Below, piece after piece: positions 45,407 through 57,400 of a stretch of DNA of 64,000 nt. The notes below the pieces were generated by a model. It saw only the letters and a program-made list of their open reading frames with translations, was not told the DNA's origin and ran no database searches. Origin of the DNA: Trissonchulus latispiculum (lineage: Eukaryota; Nematoda; Enoplea; Enoplida; Ironidae); the NCBI GenBank assembly GCA_030248195.1, contig JASAND010018455.1:1-64000 (forward strand), in the 5' to 3' direction. Position numbers and translations under genes: made by a program. Position 1 is the first letter of the stretch; every line of letters starts with the position of its first letter.

Positions 45407-46591
45407 ATGCCTACTATTGGGAAACTAGAATCTTTTGATCCCGAAACGGAGGTTTGGGACAGTTACATAGAAAGAGTGGATGCCTATTTCGCCGCGAACG
45501 AAATCGTGGAGGATAATAGAAAGAAAAACGTTCTCATCAGTTGTATTGGCCCGTCCAATTACCAACTTCTGCGAAACCTTTTGGCTCCAGCCAAACCGGC
45601 AGAATCCCCCTATGACACTATCGTTGACGCTTTGAATAAACATTTCCACCCGAAGCCTTTGGTCATTGCCGAGACCTTTAAGTTCCATCAACGTAACCAA
45701 CGCCCCGGGGAAGACATCAGTTCTTATCTAGCTGAACTCCGTCATCTTGCTGAAAAATGTGACTTTGGTCAGTTTTTGGAAAGAGCTCTCAGGGATCGTT
45801 TCGTCTGTGGCTTGTCCGACAAGCTCATTCAACAGAGGTTACTGGCGGAACGGGAGTTGACCTTACAAAGAGCCGTCGACCTTGCCCAAGCGTTACATTC
45901 CGCAGAACAAAGTGCTGCTAGCCTGCAAGCAAGTTCTACTACAAACCCTTCCGTTTGCTACACTAAGACAGCTAAGACATCTACGACAGTTCCCAAGCAA
46001 CAGCCTTCCCGTTCGTCTAAGAAGCCGAACATTTGTTTTCGTTGTAAGGGTTACGGTCACCACCCAGACAACTGCAATGCCAAGTCCCTGGATTGCAGAT
46101 TCTGTGGGATCAAAGGTCATATAGAAAAGGCCTGCAAAAAGAAAGAATTCCAACAAAGATCCGGCCGACCTCAACCTCGTCGTAACTACAGAGCCCATAT
46201 GATCGAAGAAGAAGAATTTGATAACCATTCAGGTAGTGATATCCTGTTTGTAAATGCAATATCCGGAGATTGCAGCAGTGACTTCAAACAGCGGGTTGCC
46301 ATTAACGGGAAAAGCGTCCTAATGTATGTTGACACTGGAGCTGATTGGAGCTTGATCAGTGAACAGACCTGGAAGAAAAGCTTAGGAAAGCCTGCATTAC
46401 AAAGAAGCAACTGTAAGTTGAAAACTTATACAAACCATCCTGTTAAAGTTCTGGGTCAGTTGACAGTAGAAGCACAGGTAGATGGTCAGGAAACTACTGT
46501 TCCCCTGTTAGTAGTTCCTGGGAATGGTCCTGGGGGAACCCTGGCAAACCTTGGTTCCGCATCCATATTGATTTCGCTGGACCCTACCTAG
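45407..46591 (+). CDS. Gag-protease polyprotein of LTR element
   Basis: The ATG at 45407 is preferred. Order: a capsid-like alpha-helical region; two CCHC zinc knuckles at about 205-245 (C-x2-C-x4-H-x4-C, then another); a retropepsin with VDTGADWSLI at about 310-320. The frame ends 46591, soon after the protease, where the pol deletion starts. Gag packages RNA and the protease cleaves the polyprotein. As a truncated pol, it could only move with enzymes supplied by a full-length relative. Confidence 0.85.
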   Translation: MPTIGKLESFDPETEVWDSYIERVDAYFAANEIVEDNRKKNVLISCIGPSNYQLLRNLLAPAKPAESPYDTIVDALNKHFHPKPLVIAETFKFHQRNQRPGEDISSYLAELRHLAEKCDFGQFLERALRDRFVCGLSDKLIQQRLLAERELTLQRAVDLAQALHSAEQSAASLQASSTTNPSVCYTKTAKTSTTVPKQQPSRSSKKPNICFRCKGYGHHPDNCNAKSLDCRFCGIKGHIEKACKKKEFQQRSGRPQPRRNYRAHMIEEEEFDNHSGSDILFVNAISGDCSSDFKQRVAINGKSVLMYVDTGADWSLISEQTWKKSLGKPALQRSNCKLKTYTNHPVKVLGQLTVEAQVDGQETTVPLLVVPGNGPGGTLANLGSASILISLDPT

Positions 46592-47466
46592 GATCCATGT
46601 GGCTGATCCTAGTCGACAGCTACAGCAAGTGGCCAGAAGTTGTGCCTGTCCGCTCAAATTCTGCTGGTGTGGTTATTCCGGTCCTGAGTTCTATTTTCTC
46701 CCACTTCGGTTATCCTGTCCAAATTGTCACGGACAACGGGGCTCCTTTCCACTCCTACCAATTCGATGATTTCACCAGAAAGTGCGGAATTCAACATATC
46801 TTTACCACCCCCTACCATCCGCAAACAAATGGAGCTGCAGAAAGGTTCGTCCAGACTTTTAAAAACTCTATGAAAAAACTTCAAGGAACCGTAGGTACAA
46901 GTAAAGAAAAATTGGACACATTCCTTTTAAACTACCGTTCCACTCCAAATCCATCCACGGGAATGTCCCCATCCCAGTTGTTAATGGGCAGACAACTTCG
47001 TACTAGGTTAGACCTGGTTAAGCCTATTCCACAACCAGCTCCGCAGTGGTTGGCCACACAACGGTTTTTCCAAATTGGCCAACGAGTTTGGGTAAAAGAC
47101 TATCGGGGAAGCGGCAAGCCCGTATGGGTGCAGGGAGTTGTTGACCAAAGGACGTCCCCGGTATCCTACAGGGTTCAGGTTGGTTCCTTGTCTTGGCGAC
47201 GCCACGTAAACCAAATACTTGGGCCTGATACCTCGGTGCCACAGGGATTGCCAAAGGATGACAAGAAATCCTGGTTAGCTGTACCGTTGCCTGAACAGCA
47301 GCGGGATCCAGGCCGCGCTGCATCTCCCGACCGCGGCCTGCTGCCTCAACTCCAGCCTCCTCCTGCGCAGAATCTGCGCCGGTCCACTAGACAGCGACGT
47401 CCACCTTTAACTTTTGTTCCTAACGAGGACAAAGATGCCTTCGTTCGTCGGGACATGGTTTCCTAA
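46540..47466 (+). pseudogene. Integrase fragment of LTR element
   Basis: The frame differs from gag-protease and begins within the catalytic core (HIDFAGPY, DNGAPF, then the ERFVQTFKNS helix), followed by a chromodomain-like or basic C-terminal tail. The HHCC domain, RT and RNase H are absent. The deletion joint lies near 46540. Confidence 0.8.
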
Positions 47467-47481
47467 AGGAGGAAGAAAGAA

Positions 47482-47619
47482 TGTCAAGTCTGAAGAATGT
47501 GAAATGTTAAAAAGCATTACAAAATATATTTAGTTAGACTTTTATTCTGTGTTTTGATCTACCATTATACTGAGTAGTCGTATGAGCTACTTTGAGATTG
47601 GAAGCGCTTAGACGTATCA
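47482..47619 (+). repeat. 3' LTR of Gypsy-type element
   Basis: 138 bp, identical to the 5' LTR; preceded by a purine-rich tract and followed by the CCGGC duplication. Confidence 0.92.
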
Positions 47620-50600
47620 CCGGCTACACAACTTTTACCTCAAAATCGATGTCAGCAAGTTGTTAATAGAAACTTATAAAAATATGTTGTAAAAGTACCT
47701 ATAGAAAATGTATGTAAATTTTGTACAACTCATAGAAACGCTTATGAGCATTTTCAATTGTGCTACAGAACGCAATGTTAAATGTGAATTTTAGTTTGAA
47801 TTTTTTCTTAATTTTATTCTCTTAACCTTTTTATACTTTAAGTTTTAAAGAAACGCATATATAAAATTAAAGAAACGCATATATAAAATTCACCAAAGTT
47901 GCTAAACTGGGATCAGCTTTGTCAATTTCCGGGTTGATAAGTAAAATGAAAGAAACCCAAAACATTATAGGTATATACTAATATTTTTGAAATCCTTCTT
48001 CTAATTTTCGAACTGTCTGTTTTGACTGACCGGAAATCGTATGGCTTCAGAATCCCAGAAAAACCTTAAGAAGCAAAAATCAATGAATCTTTTGAACCTG
48101 CGCCTTTCACTAAGAACGGACAAAACCTCTTTTGACACACAACAACGAGCATTGTTTTCTTCTTATTAACCCTGCTCCAAAGATGGGTAGATAAAGTTTA
48201 AGTTGTTTTATTGAAAATGTGAATTACTTAGTCATACACTTTCTACAACATTTTAATAGGGTTAGTAGGCCCCTTCCAGCAGTGTCTAAAAGTATACATT
48301 TTTGAGTATTTCTATAGAGATTTTGTCACTGTAAAGGACTGTAGCAGTTTATTCACATAAATACAGGAAGATGCAAAATTTAACCTTGAAAATCTGACAG
48401 TTCTGAACTCTGATTTTGTCCTGTCTGTATTTTTGAACATCCTTAAATTACATACCAAAGTTGTGGGACTTTACTATACACGTTTCCCTCAAACGCACAA
48501 TTGTTGTGATTGTTATTTTAGGTCATTACTGGAGCGTTGCAGTTTTTTCTGTCAAATTTTATTCCAATTTTGCATTATTCCAGACATTGTTTCATATGTT
48601 ATTAACAGTTTTTAAGGTAAATATTGTCTGCTTGTTCAAGTTAACAGCAGAAAAAATCATTTCTTATACATACAATCCTGCTTGCTTCCGCAGCTTGGGT
48701 CCCGGTCCCATAGTCGTGTCATCGCAAAGGTCGTTATAAAATTTTACATGATAATATAAACTCAAACTCTAAAAAAGTATTTTACAAGTGATGCACTAAC
48801 TTTGCATTTCACATCCCACTTTTAAAATTTTTAAAACTAAAATTTTAAATTTTTAAATTTTTGAATTCATAAGCCTCCAGTATGCACCCATACGAAATTT
48901 AAAAGTTATTAGTCAAAAAATAAAAAGTTATGGCTGAGGGGAAAAGCACAAGAGACCCAACTTTTTAGCTACAGAAGAATTCTTGTAGCTGCTCAAAGTC
49001 ATGTCCAAGCACGTAGAACTCTGAAACGCACTGTTTCGAAACATAAACATTCCTACGCACAGTTAAAGAAGTGTTTATCTACGTGCAGGATTACATTGGA
49101 TTTGGTGTGGCAGTGTAAATATCCTTTTTATACAGATTGATTACACTCTGAATGCAACTGTAAAGCTGCACGTGGCTCTGGCTTATGACTTCATGACATT
49201 GAGAGTAATACATTTAAATTCTAATTAAATTAAGTTTAAATTTAGTAATTTAATTTAATTTCATATTATCCTGAACCTAATTTTAATTCGGTTTTAGTTG
49301 GGCACATTAATTTGAGTACAAATTCATTACTTCACGCAGCTTCATTGGACTTTATTTATTTATTCGTGAAATTTATTCATTTATTTGAGCAATAGGCAAA
49401 TTTGAGGAATCTTTGAACAATGCCATTGCCTGCATTTTCACTGCTTAAATTTTATTTTTTTAATTTAAACTGTAAACTAGAGGTAAAGTTGTTAGCTTCC
49501 CAGACCTCAAAGGATACTTTACTCTATCCTTCAGTGAAGTCGAAAGCTTTATTTGTAAACGTTGGATATGTCTACACCCTAATTACGGTCCGTGAAACAT
49601 CCCTTTCACTGCTCAATAAATTCTACTAAAATTAAGCCTTAAAATTAATATGAAGACTGTTTTGAAGAGAATGAACTCTAAAAGGAAGGGCAAAAGCAGA
49701 TTCCTTAAATGGCCGTAACTCTCAATTCCCTAGTCAGTTTGAAGTCACTTATAGAGCACATTCATACTATCACTACTAACAGCTTTAATTTGATTTGTCC
49801 GAACCCATCCTTCCTTTATAGCATCTTGACTCGCACTCGAATTCCTACTAATACTGTGAGTTGGAAATTTCATAAACAAATTTCAAAACTCAGATTAACT
49901 GCTTTAAATGGTGCTTTTTCTTTTTTCTCACAACTGCGCGGAAATATAGCTACATAATATTGAATTAAATTTAACATTAGACTCGTAGTGCAAACTGCCG
50001 ACGTTTATGGCTCAACTTAAGGCATTCATAACATAGCATTCATAACGTGACCCTTACGCTCATTCTTACGCCACACTCTTCGTGCTTTTCCTGTCACTCA
50101 TTGGATCCTATTTTCGCCGTAACAAAATTTACAAGATTTAGTTGAACTTTATTAGTAGCATAGTCTTATGGAAAGTGGAAACCTGAAGTTGTGTGCTTGG
50201 TTGCTACTATGCTGAACCTATGTAGACCAAGAAACCGAAATCGAGCAGAACTACCAAATAGACTTAAAAATACTCAAATCGACTTCCCAGTTTGTTTCGA
50301 TGTGAGATAATTTGAAAGTGGAGTGAAGGGCAGGTGCTTTTGACAGTGTTTAGTATATTTTGAATATCATATGAAAGCAAGCAAAACCAAAATGCTGAAC
50401 CAACTGACTTGCTTGAGGAGATCTCAAATAGATCTAATCTCAAACTCTAGCACTCCAAACGGACATTTTGGGTTTTTGTTATTTGTGGCCAAGTTGTGTT
50501 TTCTGTTGTATCGTTCATAAAACTGTGTCAACAGTAATGTTGTCTATATTTGTGTGAAGAAGCGCAATAAAGCTGCACAAATTCAAAAGTAGAATTTTGA

Positions 50601-51465
50601 GAATTTCAAAACCAGTTCAATTCAAGTCATGAAATATTGGTACACTGTAGTCGTGAAGAAATAGACACATTTCATAACCTTACATAGTTTATGGACGTAC
50701 CGACATTTTGGCTTGAAAGGTTTATGCGTTTATTTTGCACTCCGATGAAAACTTATTCTTTAATCTTGAGGATTGGTTGGTATTGATCCCTGTCTGTACA
50801 GAAGGCACTTCCTTTGGTTACAATTTGACAGATTCTTATGGTCTGCTGAACTCTAGCATCTTGAATACTCAAAAGCAAAAATCCGTTGCCATCTTAGTAG
50901 CATTTTCATCTGCAAAGTCACTTTGTCCTTCCTTACATAATCTTATATTGAAATCAGGGAGCGACCATTATACTTCATTTTTTGACATTTAGTTTACTGA
51001 AAGTGCAGTTATAGCTGTTTCAACTTTAGCACACATGGCAAGGGCTAAATTAAACCACCTGTAAATCGGCATAACTTAGTTCCATCATTGATCAAATTTC
51101 GGAAACACCACCATACGATAAAACGGTAGTTTGAATATCCGTATTATACTCTTCAATTTTGATAGGCTGATGCATGAAAGTACTGTTGGGATACGGTTTT
51201 TGCAATTGGATTAGTTTTGGTTATTTCTCCAATTCCCAAACGAGATTTAATGCTTATTCCCGGTTTTGTGTTACGAAACTTAGATTATATAAATTTATTT
51301 TGTATACTATTATCATACACGTTGTAATGTAATATTATTATTTTCCCGCATAGCCACAGTTTTTTTAGATTAATTTTCTCCTATTGTCATTGTAAGTTGA
51401 TATAATTGATGGATTGATTTATTATTTAATCAATCCATGCCAATCACTGAACTTCTTTATTTGCC
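47620..51465. other. Intergenic, AT-rich, no supported gene
   Basis: About 3.8 kb with no exon, tRNA or repeat I can define; short frames (for example 50735-50992) lack coding evidence. Confidence 0.45.
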
Positions 51466-54400
51466 ATGCGTCGAAAATGGCATTTTCGTGTGGTATTTTT
51501 GGCAGGAGCAATTCTATTGTTCACAACCCTGTGGACCTTTATGACACTGTTGGTGATAGCGGCCAGCCAAGATAGCCTAAACTCAGACAGAACTCAGCCT
51601 GGGAGTGGTCGACGAAATCAGCGGTACTTGGGCGACGGAGAGGACGATTTTATCGGGCACGGCGTTCAGGTTGTGGTCGGACACTATAATGGAAAGCTGC
51701 CGGATGAGCCCAAATCTAATCTCAGCAAAGGTATAATTCTAGTCTTCTGGGAAAATGGTTTGCAAATTGATTCCAGTTGTGTGTTTAGTTTCGTTGCTAA
51801 CAGGATCTGAAAAGATTTCAAAGTCTTCAGAATTTGGAGCAGGCACGTTCTCCTAATGGCTAAAATAAATTAAAATACGATTAAATTTTGTCGAATTTGT
51901 ATGGAAGTAATCTTGATATACACGATGTCTTCGACAACATTAGATCTAGATGTATATACAAACCTTGGAGTACCAAATGTTTCATCATCTGAAAACTACC
52001 ATTTGATATGATATACGGATTTGAAATTTTATACCATTAATTATCAACTAAAGAAAAGCTGGAGATTAATAAATATTTATTTAGAGGAACTCAATGCGAA
52101 TCACTACAGTCCCGATTGGGAAGCTGGTCAAATGGGTCACGGAGTCAAATTGTCTGCAGATGAAGAGGTCCTGGCCAAAGACCTATTTCGAATAAATCAG
52201 TTCAATCTAGTCGCTTCCGATAAAATACCCCTCAATCGAAGCTTGCCAGATGTACGTCGTAAATCGTAAGTAACCACAAAGACATTGTCGATTTCCTACA
52301 TGTATCAATTACATTAATTATATTAAACCATTATATTACGTACGCTGAAAGAATTTAAACTAGGCGACCATTTAATTAACTTTCAGTTTAAAGTTATATA
52401 ATTTTGCTAAACCGATGATCGCCTTCGCTTTTGCTTTTTGTGTGATTACCGTATATAGAGTATTAGGTATTGGCTATTTTATTCTTTACTATTTTTGCAA
52501 ACGTTTTGTGCTACATACAGCCCTTTAGCGTCCACTCAACATACTAGCTACAGTAACCTTTTGTTTAAAAATTTCCAAATTCAATTTTAAAAAAAAATTT
52601 GACAGAGATGGAATCCATCCTAAACCTTCAGCTTGTTGACTTTTGCAGATGTCGTGATATATCCTATCCAGAAGACTTGCCAAATACCAGTGTGATAATT
52701 GTGTTTCATAATGAAGCGTGGTCAACCTTGCTCAGAACCGTCACTTCTGTAATCAATCGATCTCCATCCAAATTGCTCAAAGAGATTATACTTGTAGACG
52801 ACTTCAGTGATAGAGGTTTCCAGGATTTCTTGTTTACCTTCACTTTACAATTTAGTTAGGTGCTAATTTTGTTCTTGCCGTCTGCATGAAGTAAAGACCT
52901 CGCACCTGGGCTAGAATATATGCTTTTGCTTGGGCGCTGGGCAGTGGGCACTCAAGGTGCATTCATAGATCCTGTCGCTAGCAGACGCGCGTCGACGCGC
53001 GTCGTCGCGCGTATGGAAGCGTCTGCATGCGTTGGTGAGCATGAATTCGTTACAACTGATTTTAAACTGTCAAAACGGCATGTTACAATCTGATGCGTCG
53101 ACGTGCGTCTCAATGCGTTTGCGACTATGAAAGACGACGACCTTCAGACTTGCCCCGCCTTGGCACTTTTCTTCATGTCTTTCAAACCTGATTTCAACCT
53201 TTTGCACTTTCATGACGGATTCTCTCAAAACTAGCCTCACCTCTCCTGTCATACCTACAAAAGTTTGTACACTCACCAATAATAAATATATACATACCAT
53301 AATTGTTGCTTACGTACTGTACACTCATCAAACCTGCGGCAGCGATTTTTCAAAACATGAGTTAGTGGCTATCGAACATAGGATTAGCATGCATGATATA
53401 CAATATAAATTCACTAAAACCCTCTCCCTAATCAATACATTTCACTCTACATAATCTTACTTAATTTTATCAAGAGTACAATTTTGATACAAGACCTGCT
53501 TTTTCAGATTTCCTTCATGAACCATTGGGTGCCTATGTGTCAACCCTTCCAGTGAAAGTAATGGTGCTTCATGCCAGCTCAAGGATCGGCCTTATTCGAG
53601 CCCGCCTATTGGGCTCATCTCGAGCTACCGGTGACGTCCTAACCTTCCTAGATTCTCACTGCGAAGCCACTGACGGTTGGCTGGAGCCGCTGCTGGCAAG
53701 AATTAAAAGCGACAGGTAACACAGTCTTAAAAATCAGAACAAAAGTGACAGAAACGCAGAATCAAATTAGCTATTTTAGTTTCAGAAGGTGTGTTTTAAT
53801 AAACAATTAGCTACATCGTACTGCTGCAATAGGAATATTTATAACATTTCAAGCATAGGTTAACGCGGGGGGGTCTAGGAGGGGTCCAAGCCCCCCCCAA
53901 CACGGACAAGGTACAAGCCCTCTCGCCATCGGGGACAAGGGATAAAGAAAAAATGGCCAAGGGGTAACCAAAAATAGCCGGAAAAAATTAGTTTTTACAA
54001 TAAATTTCAAAAAATTTCCTGCTTCGCCGGAATTTTTTAGCTAAAATGTTTAATTTTTCGGAAAAACTAGGGCAAAATTTTAAAACTTTTTCCAAAAATT
54101 GAAGCTTTTTTGCAAATTTTGATAAAAACTTGCAAATTTTACTAAAATTTGCGCTAATTTTTCAAAACATTTTACAAATTTATTCTTGAGGTACAAGCCC
54201 CCCCTGAAAATTTTTGTTCAGGGTACAAGCCCCCTCAAAATTTTTTTAGGACAAGCCCCCCCCCCCCCAGGACCTTACCCTATGGTTAATGTATGATTTC
54301 AAGCAACAATAGGTAAAACCTAGGGAATGTTTCCTTTCAGTAGACCGCTTTTCAGGTTATGAATATCATTCCTTTTTCAGAAGAAATGTTGTCTGTCCAG

Positions 54401-57400
54401 TAATTGATGTGATCAATGACAAAACCTTTGCCTATCAAAGGGGTCTGGAGCTTTTCAGAGGAGGCTTTAATTGGAATCTTCAGTTTCGTTGGTACGCCGT
54501 TCCTCCTTCAGAGCAAGATCGACGAGGAAAGGATCCAACCACACCCATTGAGTAGGATATTTTTGGTTTTGTATTCATGGATTATTAATTTAGATGTATG
54601 AAAGAATATTCTTACATTAGTACTTCTTGTTTTTGAAATTCGTCTTTTAATTGTGACTGAAGGAGTAAGTAATCCATGGCGTGTACTAAATGATTTTACA
54701 GGACTGTATAGGACGAAAACCGACAGTACTGACAATATGACGTCACAACGTGACGTAGGTGTTGGTTTTGTATTCATGGATTATTAATTTCAAGTTGCGT
54801 ATGACAAACTTTATTACAGAGACTTTAACTCTTTAGAGAGATCTGTGAAACTTCACCCTAACGCGTATAAGTTAATTATATACAAATAAAGTAAAATAGT
54901 ATCAGAAATGAGACTAAGCCTAAGCCTAAGCCTAAGCCAAATTTTTTTCAAAGACAGTGGTAGTGGTGAACCGTCACCCTAACGCGTATAAGTTATATAA
55001 AGTATAACATATAACGGTATAACGCGTATAAGCCTCAGCCTCAGCCTAAGCCTAAGCCTAAGCCAAAGCCTGAGCATGAGCCTAAGCCTAAGCCAAACCC
55101 TAAGCCTAAGCCGAAGCCTTCATCTAATTTATTTTTCACAAGCCTTCATTTAATTTATTTTTCATAACTAAACAATTTATCTTCAACAAATTACTCAAGT
55201 AGTGGTGAACTGTCACCCTAACGCGTACAAGTTAATTTATATACAAATAGACTAAAATAGTATCAGAAATGAGACTAAGCCAAGCCTAAGCCTAGGCATA
55301 AGCCTAAGCCGAAGCCTTCATTTAATTTATTTTTTACAACTAAACAATTTATCTTCAACAAATTACTCAAGTAGTGGTGAACCGTCACCCTAACGCGTAC
55401 AAGTTTATTTATATACAAATAGAGTAAAATAGTATCAGAAATGAGACTAAGCCTAAGCCAAAGCCAAACCCTAAGCCTAAGCCGAAGCCTTCATTTAATT
55501 TATTTTTTACAACTAAACAATTTATCTTCAACAAATTACTCAAGTAGTGGTGAACCGTCACCCTAACGCGTACAAGTTAATTTATATACAAATAAAGTAA
55601 AATAGTATCAGAAATGAGACTAAGCCAAGCCTAAGCCTAAGCCAATTTTTTTCAAAGACAGTGGTAGTGGTGAACCGTCACCCTAACGCGTATAAGTTAA
55701 TTACATGCAAATAGAGTAAAATAGTATCAGAAATGAGACTAAGCCTAAGCCAAAGCCAAACCCTAAGCCTAAGCCTAAGCCTTCACTTAATTTATTTTTT
55801 ACAACTAAACAATTTATCTTCAACAAATTACTCAAGTAGTGGTGAACCGTCACCCTAACGCGTACAAGTTAATTTATATACAAATAAAGTAAAATGTATC
55901 AGAAATGAGACTAAGCCAAGCCTAAGCCTAAGCCAATTTTTTTCAAAGACAGTGGTAGTGGTGAACCGTCACCCTAACGCGTATAAGTTAATTACATGCA
56001 AATAGAGTAAAATAGTATCAGAAATGAGACTAAGCCAAGCCTAAGCCTAAGCCAATTTTTTTCAAAGACAGTGGTAGTGATGAACCGTCACCCTAACGCG
56101 TATAAGTTAATTACATGCAAATAGAGTAAAATAGTATCAGAAATGAGACTAAGCCTAAGCCAAAGCCAAACCCTAAGCCTAAGCCGCAGCCTTCACTTAA
56201 TTTATTTTTTACAACTAAACAATTTATCTTCAACAAATTACTCAAGTAGTGGTGAACCGTCACCCTAACGCGTACAAGTTAATTTATATACAAATAAAGT
56301 AAAATAGTATCAGAAATGAGACTAAGCCAAGCCTAAGCCTAAGCCAATTTTTTTCAAAGACAATGGTAGTGGTGAACCGTCACCCTAACGCGTATAAGTT
56401 AATTACATGCAAATAGAGTAAAATCAAGAGTGCATAATTGCACTATTATTAAGAAGAAGAGTAAGCCACTAGAGGGCTTCTCTTCTTTGCATTGCGTAAC
56501 GGTGCTCCGACCACAATACGCGAATGTTCCCCCGTTTGGGGGGGGGGGTCGACCAAATCGACTAAGCATACCCCCCTCCGTTTGGTGGGGGGGTAGCCAA
56601 AAAGAGGTCCCCGTTTGGTGGGGGGGTAGCCAACAGCCAATCAGATTGCAGAAACCCCCCCTCCGTTTGGTGGGGGGGTAGAGCAGAGGATTACGGTAGT
56701 TTTTGTTCTAATAGCAAATGGGTCCCCGTTTTGGGGGGGTCGCTCAAGCAGGCTAGGTTTTGCTCATTCTGATTGGCTGTTGGCGACCCCCCCCCCAAAC
56801 GGGGACCACTTTTTGTGACCCCCCCCAAACGGGGACCCCTTTTGCATACCCCCCACCAAACGGGGACCTCTTCTGTCGACCCCCCCCCCAAACGGGGACC
56901 CTTTTTCAAAAGCCAGAATCAGCCTGCCTACCCCCCCACCAAACGGGGAGGGGGTTTCTGCAATCTGATTGGCTGTTGCCTACCCCCCCACCAAACGGGG
57001 AGGGGGTATGATTTGGCGACCCCCCCACCAAACGGGGGAACATTCGCGTATTGTGGTCGGAGCACCGTTACGCAATGCCAAGAAGAGAAGCCCTCTAGCG
57101 GCTTACTCTTCTTCTAATATATAGAAGAAAATCATGGACTCTTGGTAAAATAGTATCAGAAATGAGACTAAGCCTAAGCCAAAGCCAAACCCTAAGCCTA
57201 AGCCGCAGCCTTCACTTAATTTATTTTTTACAACTAAACAATTTATCTTCAACAAATTACTCAAAAGCATTTCTCTATGCCACTAACAATCCGTAACCTC
57301 AAATCTAATTGCTCAAAACAGTTTATCTCTGAATACACACAACAATCCTAACCTCAACTCTATTATTAAAGAATAATCCAACGATACCACAAAAACTGTG

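Larger units (their letters stand above)
45247..47619 (+). mobile_element. Gypsy-type LTR retrotransposon, internally deleted, young
   Basis: Two identical 138-bp LTRs (TG...CA) flank the body, with a perfect 5-bp TSD CCGGC on each side. A purine-rich tract (aaaggaggaagaaaga) abuts the 3' LTR as the plus-strand primer; the primer-binding site after the 5' LTR is probably tggcgcactg. Coding holds gag, protease and the C-terminal part of integrase; reverse transcriptase and RNase H are gone. Confidence 0.92.

Noticed and set aside
54840..56424. Regular spaced repeats resembling a CRISPR array
   Set aside because: Eukaryotic context, monomers of 120 and 173 bp without unique spacers; this is a satellite.
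54840..56424. Interstitial telomere from a chromosome fusion
   Set aside because: GCCTAA runs are at most about four units, scattered through a complex monomer and degenerate, unlike a fused telomere.
56430..57117. Frames of Pro/Thr/Gly-rich repeats
   Set aside because: Translation of C4/G4 arrays inside a foldback element.
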